NCBI RefSeq assembly: GCF_009738225.1
Contig: NZ_CP018187.1
Coordinates: 1,746,501 to 1,810,500, forward strand
Source: Streptococcus salivarius
GTDB lineage: Bacteria; Bacillota; Bacilli; Lactobacillales; Streptococcaceae
Length of the DNA stretch: 64,000 nt
Direction of reading: 5' to 3'
Each line of letters begins with the position of its first letter. Positions within the stretch are counted from its first letter, which is position 1. Below the pieces are notes generated by a model, which saw only the letters and a list, made by a program, of their open reading frames with translations, searched no databases and had not been told where the DNA came from. Positions 18,897 through 26,845 of this stretch are shown piece by piece. The translations under genes and the position numbers were made by a program.

Positions 18897-20222
18897 TTAA
18901 TCTTCTTTTGGTGTAATAGACAATAATTGGACAAAACGGTGTTGTGCTGATTCCGTTTCAAGCGTGACATTATCGTATCTAAAGAGAATCTCTTCGATAT
19001 TTGCCAAGCCCAATCCTCGACCTGTTCCTTTTGTTGAAAATCCTCTTTGTTTCAAAGGAGCTACATCAATAGAAGCTTCCTTAGTTGAATTCTCAACAAC
19101 AATAACGGATTGATTTTCCATCTTAAAGATAGCGATAGATAATTTTGGTTCATCTGCTAATACAGTAGCTTCTATAGCATTATCACAAAGAATGGATATG
19201 ATTGTAATCAAGTCGAGTGGACGCATATCTGTGAAGAAGACGCCCTCTTCAACCTCAACATGACATTGAATACCTTTATCAAAAGCTTCGGCTACTTTAG
19301 ATGACAACAGACTCTTAAGCGGCATGTTGGTCACACGAGTTAATTTTGCCAAATCAAACTTTTGCTGCTTCAAATCTGATGCCGAATCTTTCAAGACACT
19401 ATCATAAATCATCTTGATTTGGTCGATGTCTTTCATCTGAATGGCTTCATTAAGCGAAATCATAACATTAGTATAGTCGTGACGGAAACTGCGTAACGTT
19501 TCGTAAAGACTTTCGACTTGTTCAGAATACTTCTCTAGGTCATCCAAGTGACGACGATTTTCTTTTCTTCGCTCATTTTCAAAGTACTCATCTGCGTATC
19601 TATTGACACTGTAAACAGCATAAAGAATCGCTATATAGCCAATCAAGGTTATAATATGGCCAGCATAGTACAAATCAAAGAAACGCGAAGCCACAACTAC
19701 GGAATAGTTCATAATCACATAACTAATCAAAACAAAGTTAGTGAAAAACATTATCCGACCAAATTTGCGATCTCGCTCCAAAACCCTCAAATATTTAAAA
19801 TCAATATTAAGAAGTTTGGAAAGAGCGACAAATGTTGGAATAATTAAAAGGTCAAAGAAAATGAAATAAAGATAACTTTTGTTAAGGAAATCCGATGTGA
19901 TACCAAATCCCGGCATCAAAAAGTAGGCATAACCATTAAAAATCAAAAGATAAAGAACAAGAGGATAGAAAGCATAAAATGCCAACATATTGGTGGTTCT
20001 TTCCTTGCCATAGAAATAAGCATAGAAAAGAAGGTAGAACGGTGTCATAAAGGACAAACCGACATTATATGACATCCCCAGTATCCCCCCTATACATTCA
20101 ACTAAGAACGCAATAGGAAGAATCATACGTGGTATCTTGACCAAGCTGGTCTTTTCGTAAATCCACTGTATGACGATGAAATGCAAAAGATATTCTAATG
20201 CAATTTGCAAATTGAGCATCAT
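18897..20222 (-). CDS. Quorum-sensing-type sensor histidine kinase (AgrC/FasC/ComD class, HPK10)
   Basis: 441 aa. Six or seven membrane segments fill residues ~5-205. The cytoplasmic part carries the HPK10 H-box FRHDYTN (H248), the N-box LCDNAIEA and the G-box GRGLGLANIEEI; the D-box is absent, as usual for the class. The first of two ATGs lies 14 nt past GGAGG, a long spacing. The response regulator gene precedes it with a 163-nt gap containing a candidate promoter. No peptide precursor or processing ABC transporter lies nearby, so the ligand is unknown. Length fits FasC or BlpH. Confidence 0.9.
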   Translation of the reverse strand: MMLNLQIALEYLLHFIVIQWIYEKTSLVKIPRMILPIAFLVECIGGILGMSYNVGLSFMTPFYLLFYAYFYGKERTTNMLAFYAFYPLVLYLLIFNGYAYFLMPGFGITSDFLNKSYLYFIFFDLLIIPTFVALSKLLNIDFKYLRVLERDRKFGRIMFFTNFVLISYVIMNYSVVVASRFFDLYYAGHIITLIGYIAILYAVYSVNRYADEYFENERRKENRRHLDDLEKYSEQVESLYETLRSFRHDYTNVMISLNEAIQMKDIDQIKMIYDSVLKDSASDLKQQKFDLAKLTRVTNMPLKSLLSSKVAEAFDKGIQCHVEVEEGVFFTDMRPLDLITIISILCDNAIEATVLADEPKLSIAIFKMENQSVIVVENSTKEASIDVAPLKQRGFSTKGTGRGLGLANIEEILFRYDNVTLETESAQHRFVQLLSITPKED

Positions 20223-20324
20223 TTAATGGTTAGCCACCTCCTTCTAGTAATCTTAAATAAGCAGTAAAAAGCCACATTACTATTTTATCACACTTCCTGC
20301 TATTATATGAGATAAAATTAAATA

Positions 20325-20352
20325 ATTATCTCGAATTTCAGAAAACTTTCAA
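20325..20352 (-). promoter_or_regulatory. Candidate promoter for the histidine kinase gene
   Basis: TTGAAA (20347-20352) and GATAAT (20325-20330) on the minus strand, 16 nt apart, in the gap between regulator and kinase. A second TATAAT lies at 20312-20317. The kinase may therefore be transcribed apart from the regulator. Confidence 0.45.
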
Positions 20353-20385
20353 TAATGATTAGAGAAGAAGGGGAAAATCTGAGCC

Positions 20386-21123
20386 TTAACGATTTTTCAA
20401 TCGTTCCAAAAGTTCCTTTTTACGTGTCCGCGAGAGGAGGCATGACTCGTCTCCCTCAAAGAAGACCATATTAGCCGTACGATCCACACTTGTCACATTA
20501 CTCACATTGACAACAAAAGAGCGATGCGTTTGGAAGAAAATATCATCCAATTTCGCTACTTCTGCAATTTTTCCATAGAATTCTACTAGATTTGACTTGG
20601 TGTGAGCAATCAACTTATGTGGCACAGGGGCTGTTTCAATGTATAAAATGTCATCATAAGGAATATTAACATCATTTTTATCCGTTTTTACCGTCAGACT
20701 CTGTGCCTTGGTTTCTTGCTCAACCTGCGAATACGCAAAATCTAAAAGTTCTACCAAGGCTCTCTTAAGATCTGCATCTTCCATGGATTTATCAACAAAG
20801 TCCAGAGCTTGAATCTTATAACGGAAGGTCAAGGGCATAAACTCAGAGTAGGCTGTAACAAAAGCGATTTGTGCTTTCAAGTCTTCCTTACGGATTTCAA
20901 GCCCAATATCTAGTCCCTGCTTCGTTTGATTTTTAAGGTCAATATCCAAAAGATAAACCATGGATTTACCCGAACCTCTATCAGCATCTAACAATTCCTG
21001 ACCTTGCTCATAAAAGGTAATCCCATCAACAACGGCCTTCGACTCCTCAACTGCTTCGTCCAATAAACGACTAACACGATGACGCTGCAAGGCATCATCT
21101 TCAAGGACGATAATAGAAAGCAT
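20386..21123 (-). CDS. LytTR-family response regulator (AgrA/ComE/FasA class)
   Basis: 245 aa, matching FasA/ComE length. Receiver domain residues 1-125 with acidic pocket EDD (8-10) and probable phosphoacceptor D60 in VYLLDID. The LytTR DNA-binding domain (about 140-245) has DDILYIET, FFQTHRSFVVNVSNV and the terminal SRTRKKELLERL. It precedes the kinase gene and is divergent from a secreted metalloprotease gene. LytTR proteins bind ~9-11-nt direct repeats one to two turns apart; two such sites occur 1.6-2.0 kb away before the tandem small RNAs. Confidence 0.92.
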   Translation of the reverse strand: MLSIIVLEDDALQRHRVSRLLDEAVEESKAVVDGITFYEQGQELLDADRGSGKSMVYLLDIDLKNQTKQGLDIGLEIRKEDLKAQIAFVTAYSEFMPLTFRYKIQALDFVDKSMEDADLKRALVELLDFAYSQVEQETKAQSLTVKTDKNDVNIPYDDILYIETAPVPHKLIAHTKSNLVEFYGKIAEVAKLDDIFFQTHRSFVVNVSNVTSVDRTANMVFFEGDESCLLSRTRKKELLERLKNR

Positions 21124-21336
21124 CTTATTTCCCTCTTTCTTTCTAATATACTTTAATATACCTATTTAACATTTTATCATAATTAATCGGATAATATTCC
21201 TTTTTGTACAGCATAAAGTCTTTTTAACTTACCTCATTTCATTTATAAAACAATTGTTATCTCCCTGTCACTTTATCTTCATTTTTAGATGTTATCATGA
21301 GAACTGTTTTTGTTTTATATTAAAAAGGAGAAAGTT

Positions 21337-22659
21337 ATGTTACGTTCTTTTAAAACGCAAGGGACTAAGACAAAGACCATCTTAACCCTTGCAACTGTTG
21401 GTATCATTAGTGCTTTTCTTGTGGGAAGTCCTCAGCATGCCTCTGCGGATCAAACCTATGTTTCAGATCCTAACCAGGCTATGACATTTTCTGAACTTGA
21501 AACAACTACAAATACCAATACCATCACTCAAACAGGTGTATCTAGTGAAACACCTACTACTGTGACTACTGTGTCACATACCTCTGTAGATGATCTTCAT
21601 ACACATGAAAATGACTATGAACAAACGCCCACAAATACTCCGACTTTTGAGGAATTGAAACAAGATAGTCAAACAGCTAGCAGTACTGTCGACAGCCAGA
21701 CTGGTAGCAAAACCTATGGGACTAGAATTCCGACAAATACAGATAGCAATCATAAGGCTGTAGAAAATCACTCTGAACCAAAGACCGAAACTGTCGCTCA
21801 AGCACAAACCTGGTCAAAAGATGGTGCTACATGGGTATCAACAGAAATTAATAATGGTAACGTTCATAAGATTCTATCTACTTATATTCCAAAACCATTA
21901 ACACCTTCTACAAAGCCCACGACAACAGCTACAACAAAACCTAAACAATCAACTCCTGCTGTTAGTCAACCTAAAAAACCAGCCACAGTCGCTAACAAAC
22001 CTACAACATCTACAACTCAACCTAAGAAACCAACAACTGTTGTAAACAAGCCAGCGCCTTCTACAACGACACAACCTAAGAAGCCAACAACGACTGTCAC
22101 TAAACCTACAGCTCCTAAAGCTACTCCTATCCAACCTGCTAAACCAGTGGACCGAATTGCTCAAGTATGGCAAAAGAATAACGAACTGGTAAAAGAGAAT
22201 TACGACACTCCTCACTGGTCAAGTAAGGAAGCAACAGTCTTCATCAATGCTAAAAATCCTGAAATCGTGAATGCCTACAAACAAGCTATCACTTCTTGGA
22301 ATAACACTGGTGCCTTTAATTTCTTGCTCACTAACGATAAACAAAAAGCTAACATCATTGCTGATGAACGTTATGAAGGTAATGTAGCAGCTCCTCTTGG
22401 GGTTACCTACTCTACTTACTACCTCCCAACTAAGCAATATAGTAATGCTACTGTTTACTTGAACACCTTCCATGTTCAAAACAATTATTATCAAAAGAAT
22501 GGTGGAAAACTCCTTAACACTGCGCAACACGAATTAGGCCACTCAATTGGACTTGAGCACAACAGTGCTGTTGCCTCTGTAATGGAACCTAAAGGTGGTA
22601 AGACAAGTATCCAACCAGTTGATATTAACAATGTTAAGAAGCTCTATAGCAAGATTTAA
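21337..22659 (+). CDS. Secreted matrixin-like zinc metalloprotease
   Basis: 440 aa from the ATG at 21337 (AAAGGAGAAAG upstream). A signal peptide ends near SASA/DQ (VGSPQHASADQ). Residues ~50-280 are low-complexity Thr/Pro/Lys with repeated TQPKKPTT-type units. The C-terminal ~150 residues form a metalloprotease domain: HELGHSIGLEH (398-408) gives HExxHxxGxxH, and M416 in SVMEP is the Met-turn expected in metzincins/matrixins. No LPXTG anchor or choline repeats, so it is released or held by the linker. Divergent from the LytTR regulator. Substrate unknown. Confidence 0.88.
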   Translation: MLRSFKTQGTKTKTILTLATVGIISAFLVGSPQHASADQTYVSDPNQAMTFSELETTTNTNTITQTGVSSETPTTVTTVSHTSVDDLHTHENDYEQTPTNTPTFEELKQDSQTASSTVDSQTGSKTYGTRIPTNTDSNHKAVENHSEPKTETVAQAQTWSKDGATWVSTEINNGNVHKILSTYIPKPLTPSTKPTTTATTKPKQSTPAVSQPKKPATVANKPTTSTTQPKKPTTVVNKPAPSTTTQPKKPTTTVTKPTAPKATPIQPAKPVDRIAQVWQKNNELVKENYDTPHWSSKEATVFINAKNPEIVNAYKQAITSWNNTGAFNFLLTNDKQKANIIADERYEGNVAAPLGVTYSTYYLPTKQYSNATVYLNTFHVQNNYYQKNGGKLLNTAQHELGHSIGLEHNSAVASVMEPKGGKTSIQPVDINNVKKLYSKI

Positions 22660-22687
22660 GTTCTTACACCATCACTATAATTTATAA

Positions 22688-22715
22688 GCAGACCTATCAG
22701 GTTCTGTTTTTTTTT
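22688..22715 (+). terminator. Terminator of the metalloprotease gene
   Basis: Short stem CAGACCT / AGGTTCTG with one bulge, followed by nine T residues. Confidence 0.65.
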
Positions 22716-22729
22716 ATACAAGTGAGATG

Positions 22730-22818
22730 ACCATTCAAGACCAGAAAATGACTGTTCATGATTTTTTCTTACATATTTTAAAGATATGTAAAGTTTTCTC
22801 CATTTTTTTTGGTAAAAT
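22730..22818 (+). promoter_or_regulatory. LytTR-type direct repeat, palindrome and -10 of small RNA copy 1
   Basis: ACCATTCAAGA (22730-22740) and ACTGTTCATGA (22751-22761) are direct repeats 21 nt apart start to start, the arrangement bound by BlpR/ComE/FasA-class regulators. A 21-nt palindrome (22770-22790, arms TACATAT / ATATGTA) follows, then TAAAAT at 22813-22818 with no recognisable -35, as expected for an activated promoter. Confidence 0.7.
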
Positions 22819-22824
22819 AGAAAA

Positions 22825-23021
22825 TGTAAAGAGAGACCGGATGAGTTAGAAAACTCAACTTTGTTAGTTTTTGCTCATTATTCTCATAAACAGAATAAAA
22901 ATAGTCTAGGAACCCTTCTTAACATTTATACCTATCTTCCCCAAACACTTTTCCCCCATTCCTAGATTTCCAGATCTCTCCTAATAAAGAACGTCTAGCA
23001 ACAGCAGCTAGGCGTTTTTTA
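22825..23021 (+). ncRNA. Structured small RNA, copy 1 (FasX-like in context)
   Basis: About 197 nt, start inferred 7 nt after the -10. Helices: GAGAGA (22831-22836) with TCTCTC (22975-22980) closing the molecule; ATGAG with CTCAT in the variable middle; TCTAGGAA (22905-22912) with TTCCTAGA (22959-22966) closing a 46-nt pyrimidine-rich loop with CUUCCCC and UUCCCCC runs. A terminator stem CGTCTAGC / GCTAGGCG (22992-23014) ends in a U-run. Such C-rich loops often pair with Shine-Dalgarno sequences. Context (FasA/FasC-type two-component genes, ~200 nt) recalls FasX of S. pyogenes; identity with FasX was not tested. Confidence 0.75.
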
Positions 23022-23095
23022 TTGTATCTAAAGCACATAGGCATTGGTATTAGCTTACTAGATTAGTAATCGTTCAAAATAATTCTCACAAAATT

Positions 23096-23184
23096 ACCAT
23101 TCAAGACCAGAAAATGACTGTTCATGATTTTTTCTTACATATTTTGAAAATATGTAAGTTTTCTCTGATTTTTTTTGGTACAAT
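23096..23184 (+). promoter_or_regulatory. LytTR-type direct repeat, palindrome and -10 of small RNA copy 2
   Basis: The same ACCATTCAAGA (23096-23106) and ACTGTTCATGA (23117-23127) repeats, 21 nt apart. The palindrome (23136-23156, arms TACATATTTT / AAAATATGTA) is perfect here, repairing the single mismatch of copy 1. The -10 is TACAAT (23179-23184). Confidence 0.7.
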
Positions 23185-23190
23185 AGATAA

Positions 23191-23384
23191 TGTAAAGAGA
23201 GACCTAATGAGTTATAGATAAGTATTTTATCATTTAAAACTTATTGTTCTCATAAACATTTTCTAAATAGTCTAGGAACCCTTCTTAACATTTATACCTA
23301 TCTTCCCCAAACACTTTTCCCCATTCCTAGATTATCAGATCTCTCACAAGAAAATCGTCTAGCTCACCCGGCTAGGCCTTTTTT
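23191..23384 (+). ncRNA. Structured small RNA, copy 2 (FasX-like in context)
   Basis: About 194 nt. The closing helix GAGAGA (23197-23202) / TCTCTC (23340-23345) and the loop-closing helix TCTAGGAA (23271-23278) / TTCCTAGA (23324-23331) are conserved. The loop differs from copy 1 by only one C. The central part is different in sequence but keeps ATGAG...CTCAT pairing, so structure is kept while sequence drifts. The terminator stem is GTCTAGC / GCTAGGC with a new loop. Presumably co-regulated with copy 1. Confidence 0.75.
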
Positions 23385-23439
23385 CTTTTTCTATACTTTT
23401 GCTATAATAGAGCCATACCGTTTGAAAGGAACTCATAAA

Positions 23440-24318
23440 ATGACTATAGATCAGCAACTTCTTTGCTACAAACGTTTACCAAACTGGACAGCTACAACAC
23501 TTCCGGAAATGGTGACGCAAAAACACAATACTAAGGCGGGAACTTGGGCTAAATTGACCATTCTATCGGGATCTCTTCACTTCTACGAATTAGACGAAGA
23601 GGGAGAGGTTACTGCAGAGCACCTCTTTACCTCCGAGACAGAGATTCCTTTTGTTGAACCACAAGCTTGGCATCGCATCGCAGCCGCTTCAGATGATTTG
23701 GAATGCTATCTTTCTTTTTACTGTAAACCTGAAGACTACATGGCTAAAAAGTATGATACTAAAGCCCATTCCGAGGTTCTTGAAGCAGTCCAATCTGGCC
23801 ATATCAAACCTGGTCGCACCCTTGACCTAGGCTGTGGTCACGGTCGTAACGCTCTTTATTTGGCATCTCTTGGGCATGATGTTACAGCCGTTGATGTTAA
23901 TAACGAAGCTACACAACGCATCCAAATGATTGCAGATGAGGAAAATTACAATGTTAGAGCTGGCTACTACGATATCAATGCTGCTGCTCTTCCTGAGTCT
24001 GAAACCTTTGATTTCATCCTCTCAACAGTAGTCTTTATGTTCCTTGATCCCGATCAAATTCCGGCTATTATCAAGAATATGCAAGAGCGTACTGTCGTAG
24101 GTGGTTACAATCTGATTGTTTGTGCCATGGATACTGAGGAACACCCTTGTACCATGCCTTTCCCATTTACGTTTGAAGAGGGAGAGTTGAAAAATTATTA
24201 TAGTGACTGGGAGTTAGTCAAGTATAATGAAAATCTTGGTCACCTTCACCGTTTGGATGAATATGGCAATCCCATCGCCCTTCAATTTGCAACCATGTTA
24301 GCTAAGAAGGTTAAATAA
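23440..24318 (+). CDS. TehB-like SAM-dependent methyltransferase
   Basis: 292 aa from the ATG at 23440 (GAAAGGA upstream). Residues ~1-95 form a small cupin-like domain (tellurite-resistance N-terminal type, NWTATTLPEMVTQKHNTKAGTW region). The rest is a class I methyltransferase with motif I LDLGCGHGRNALYLA. This is the long TehB architecture that methylates tellurite or selenite. Its physiological substrate in streptococci is unknown. It follows the small RNAs on the same strand but has its own promoter region and terminator. Confidence 0.88.
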   Translation: MTIDQQLLCYKRLPNWTATTLPEMVTQKHNTKAGTWAKLTILSGSLHFYELDEEGEVTAEHLFTSETEIPFVEPQAWHRIAAASDDLECYLSFYCKPEDYMAKKYDTKAHSEVLEAVQSGHIKPGRTLDLGCGHGRNALYLASLGHDVTAVDVNNEATQRIQMIADEENYNVRAGYYDINAAALPESETFDFILSTVVFMFLDPDQIPAIIKNMQERTVVGGYNLIVCAMDTEEHPCTMPFPFTFEEGELKNYYSDWELVKYNENLGHLHRLDEYGNPIALQFATMLAKKVK

Positions 24319-24365
24319 GAGCGAATAACTGTAGACGAGCTGAGCACAGCTTGACTTGTCTTCAA

Positions 24366-24402
24366 AGTAAAAACTAGGAACCCAGTCGGGTTCCTAGTTT
24401 TT
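24366..24402 (+). terminator. Terminator of the tehB-like gene
   Basis: AAAACTAGGAACCC / GGGTTCCTAGTTTT, 14 base pairs around AGTC, with a T-run. It also overlaps the end of the converging gene. Confidence 0.85.
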
Positions 24403-25153
24403 AATTGTTTACAATATCTGCATATCCTGATTTAAGGTCTGCATTCTCTGTTTCTTTGACATAATAGACACCACCATTGGTAGTTGGTGAATAAAGAACA
24501 AAGGGAGTTCCATCTTTTTTGATGGTAAAGAAATAACGGTGAACAGATACATTTTCCCATCTCTCGTAAACGGAAACAATGGTATACTCAGAACTGCTAT
24601 TACCATTTGCAGCATAAGTAGCATCCACAGTCTGGTTATGGTCCGACATCCAACGGATAGGCAAGGAAGAGGCTTCATTAGTGATTTCTTTGTATCCAGG
24701 CTGATTCATCTGGTTACCCCAAGAAACCATCAAACTAGCAAGTTGACTAGCTTTGTCATTGGTCCAACGTGGATTTTCAGTATAGGCTTCCTTAGCATGG
24801 TTAGCATCAGGTGTGTCAATACTTGCACTGCTAGATTCACTTGTCTTCGGATTTTCGGCCAATGAAGTACTTGATGTGGCACTAGCCTTCTCTGTCGATG
24901 AAAATATCGAGCTAGCCACTGTGGCAGATGACTTGGTCTGTTTGACGTTCTTCATTGAACTAGAGACTAGAGTCAAGCCAATGCCAACTACGATTGCTAC
25001 TAGAGCCCCCAGAAGAATATAGATATAATTATAATTTTTCGAGATTCCAATAAGGCCAGACTGATAAGCTAATTGTAATTCATCAGGTTTCGGTTTACGC
25101 CCCTGAACTTGCTCAAAACGACTTATCCATTCTGCTTCTGACAGCTTTCGCAT
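24401..25153 (-). CDS. Membrane-anchored protein with N-terminal GRKPxP motif
   Basis: 250 aa from the ATG at 25153 (AAGAGGAAAATT upstream). Residues 1-35 carry the motif EAEWISRFEQVQGRKPKPDE shared with the 459-aa protein at 17406-18785. A membrane helix (about 45-66) is followed by a Ser/Thr/Ala-rich linker and an outside domain of ~135 residues (NPRWTNDKASQLASLMVSWG onward) with no recognised family; similar DUF4767-type domains occur on streptococcal lipoproteins. Probably monocistronic. Function unknown. Confidence 0.75.
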   Translation of the reverse strand: MRKLSEAEWISRFEQVQGRKPKPDELQLAYQSGLIGISKNYNYIYILLGALVAIVVGIGLTLVSSSMKNVKQTKSSATVASSIFSSTEKASATSSTSLAENPKTSESSSASIDTPDANHAKEAYTENPRWTNDKASQLASLMVSWGNQMNQPGYKEITNEASSLPIRWMSDHNQTVDATYAANGNSSSEYTIVSVYERWENVSVHRYFFTIKKDGTPFVLYSPTTNGGVYYVKETENADLKSGYADIVNN

Positions 25154-25248
25154 AATTTTCCTCTTCTCTTTATCAATTATCTTCCATCCTATCATAGAAC
25201 AGTGATGATGACAATAGTAGAGAGAACTTGAGGTTTACCTTCAAGCTA

Positions 25249-26298
25249 CTATCCTTTATTTTCAAAATAACGACGAACAATCGGTGCCACTTCTTCACCA
25301 TAAAGTTTAATAGCCTTTAGAACGTCTTCATGTGGCATAGAACCAATCGGGAGATGAAGCATGAAGCGATCTAGCTGTAAATCCTCAATAATACGAATGA
25401 TTTTTTGAGCAACGTGAGCAGGGTCCCCAACGAACATGGCTCCGTTTGGTCCAACACTAGCATAGTACTGCTCTTTAGTCATTTCAGACCAGTGTGGGCG
25501 ATCTTTAGCAATGTTATCTACCGTTTGTTTCGTTGGATAAAAATAATTCTCTATCGCTTGGAAATTATTTTCTTCAATCCAACCCCAAGAATGGGCAGCC
25601 ACCTTAAGTTGTTCATCCGAATAACCATTTCGAGCACCGATTTCCTTATAAACCTCAACTAATTTTGCAAAGGCCTTTGGATTTCCTCCAATTGTAGCAT
25701 AGGCAATTGGCAGACCTTTTTCCGCAATTTGAATGGTCGACTCAATGTGACCACCTGTCGCTACCCATAATGGAAAATCATCTTGGACTGCTCGCGGATA
25801 CACAGGGCGATTGTCAACAGATTGAGTATGCTTACCTTGCCAAGTTAAATTCGTTTGCTTTTTCACTTCCAGAAGCATGTCTAGTTTTTCATTGAAAAGT
25901 TCATCATAGTCTGAAAGATCATAGCCAAAAAGTGGAAAACTCTCAACAAAAGAACCTCTACTCGCCATGATTTCTGCACGACCATTTGACAGAGCATCAA
26001 TGGTTGCATACTGCTGATAGACACGAACCGGGTCAATAGACGACAAAATGGTTACTGCACTAGATAAACGAATCTTCTTGGTATTCACAGCACCTGCTGC
26101 AAGAACAATTTGCGGTGCCGATACCGCAAAGTCTTCACGGTGATGCTCTCCAATCGCATAAATGTCTAGTCCAACTTGATCCGCCAATTCAATTTCTTCA
26201 ACGAGGTCTCTAATACGTTGGTCATGAGAGATAGCTTTTCCAGTTGATTCTAGGAGGGTTGTCTCTCCAAAAGTTGAAATGCCAAGTTCAATCGTCAT
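25249..26298 (-). CDS. LLM-class (luciferase-like) flavin-dependent oxidoreductase
   Basis: 349 aa, a bacterial luciferase-like TIM barrel. N-terminal ELGISTFGETT, the AIGEHHREDFAVSAP segment and RAEIMASRGSF are characteristic of the LLM oxidoreductases that use FMNH2 or F420-like cofactors. The GEHH/RE segment matches CE1758-type proteins of Firmicutes. Substrate unknown. GGAGGAAAG precedes the ATG; monocistronic. Confidence 0.88.
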   Translation of the reverse strand: MTIELGISTFGETTLLESTGKAISHDQRIRDLVEEIELADQVGLDIYAIGEHHREDFAVSAPQIVLAAGAVNTKKIRLSSAVTILSSIDPVRVYQQYATIDALSNGRAEIMASRGSFVESFPLFGYDLSDYDELFNEKLDMLLEVKKQTNLTWQGKHTQSVDNRPVYPRAVQDDFPLWVATGGHIESTIQIAEKGLPIAYATIGGNPKAFAKLVEVYKEIGARNGYSDEQLKVAAHSWGWIEENNFQAIENYFYPTKQTVDNIAKDRPHWSEMTKEQYYASVGPNGAMFVGDPAHVAQKIIRIIEDLQLDRFMLHLPIGSMPHEDVLKAIKLYGEEVAPIVRRYFENKG

Positions 26299-26385
26299 AA
26301 ATCTTTCCTCCAGTAATTCTTTTATTTGTTATGAGAGTATATTATAACTAGTTAGTGATAATTGCAAATAAAAAAAACTAAGACT

Positions 26386-26718
26386 CTATTTTCCAAGAAA
26401 GGCTAATAGGGTTAGGCAGAAAAGGAGAACTAAAACACCCATGACCACTAGGAGACTAAGCTTATAGCCTAGGGGATTTCTAGGATTTAAACTAGTTCCA
26501 AGACCACTCCTACGAAGGACAAATAAGGGTTCTGAAGGAGATTTCTTAAGATTGTAGCCTAAGAGATACCTTAAGCAAAACAGAAAGAAGAGACTCATCC
26601 CTGGAAAAATGGCAACGGGAAGAATAATTCCCTGTGACAGACTAGTCATGATGGTAAGCATGATTTGTATCAACAAGAGAGCCCAAAACAAGTAATAAAT
26701 GTAGGATTGCTTTTTCAT
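26386..26718 (-). CDS. Small membrane protein of unknown function
   Basis: 110 aa with three hydrophobic segments (about 9-27, 32-52 and 85-107) separated by a basic loop RRSGLGTSLNPRNPLGYK. No family recognised. The ATG follows AGGTACATATTA. It is isolated between the LLM oxidoreductase and divergent exoA. Confidence 0.65.
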   Translation of the reverse strand: MKKQSYIYYLFWALLLIQIMLTIMTSLSQGIILPVAIFPGMSLFFLFCLRYLLGYNLKKSPSEPLFVLRRSGLGTSLNPRNPLGYKLSLLVVMGVLVLLFCLTLLAFLGK

Positions 26719-26845
26719 TAATATGTACCTCTCAATCTAAGATAAGTATACTCCTCCTAGCTTCCCTTATCAAACCCATAACTCGCCTGACACCTTATTT
26801 TCTGCTACAATAGAAAGGAAAGATTCAAAAAAGGAAACTGTACAC

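Larger units (their letters stand above)
22729..23384. repeat. Tandem duplication of a promoter plus small RNA unit
   Basis: Two ~290-nt units, 22729-23021 and 23095-23384, are nearly identical over the promoter region and the 3' half and diverged in the middle. Each holds a direct-repeat activator box, a 21-nt palindrome, a -10 box, a structured RNA and an intrinsic terminator. No reading frame longer than a few codons is shared, which argues against peptide genes. This accounts for the whole 780-nt gap between genes. Confidence 0.85.
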
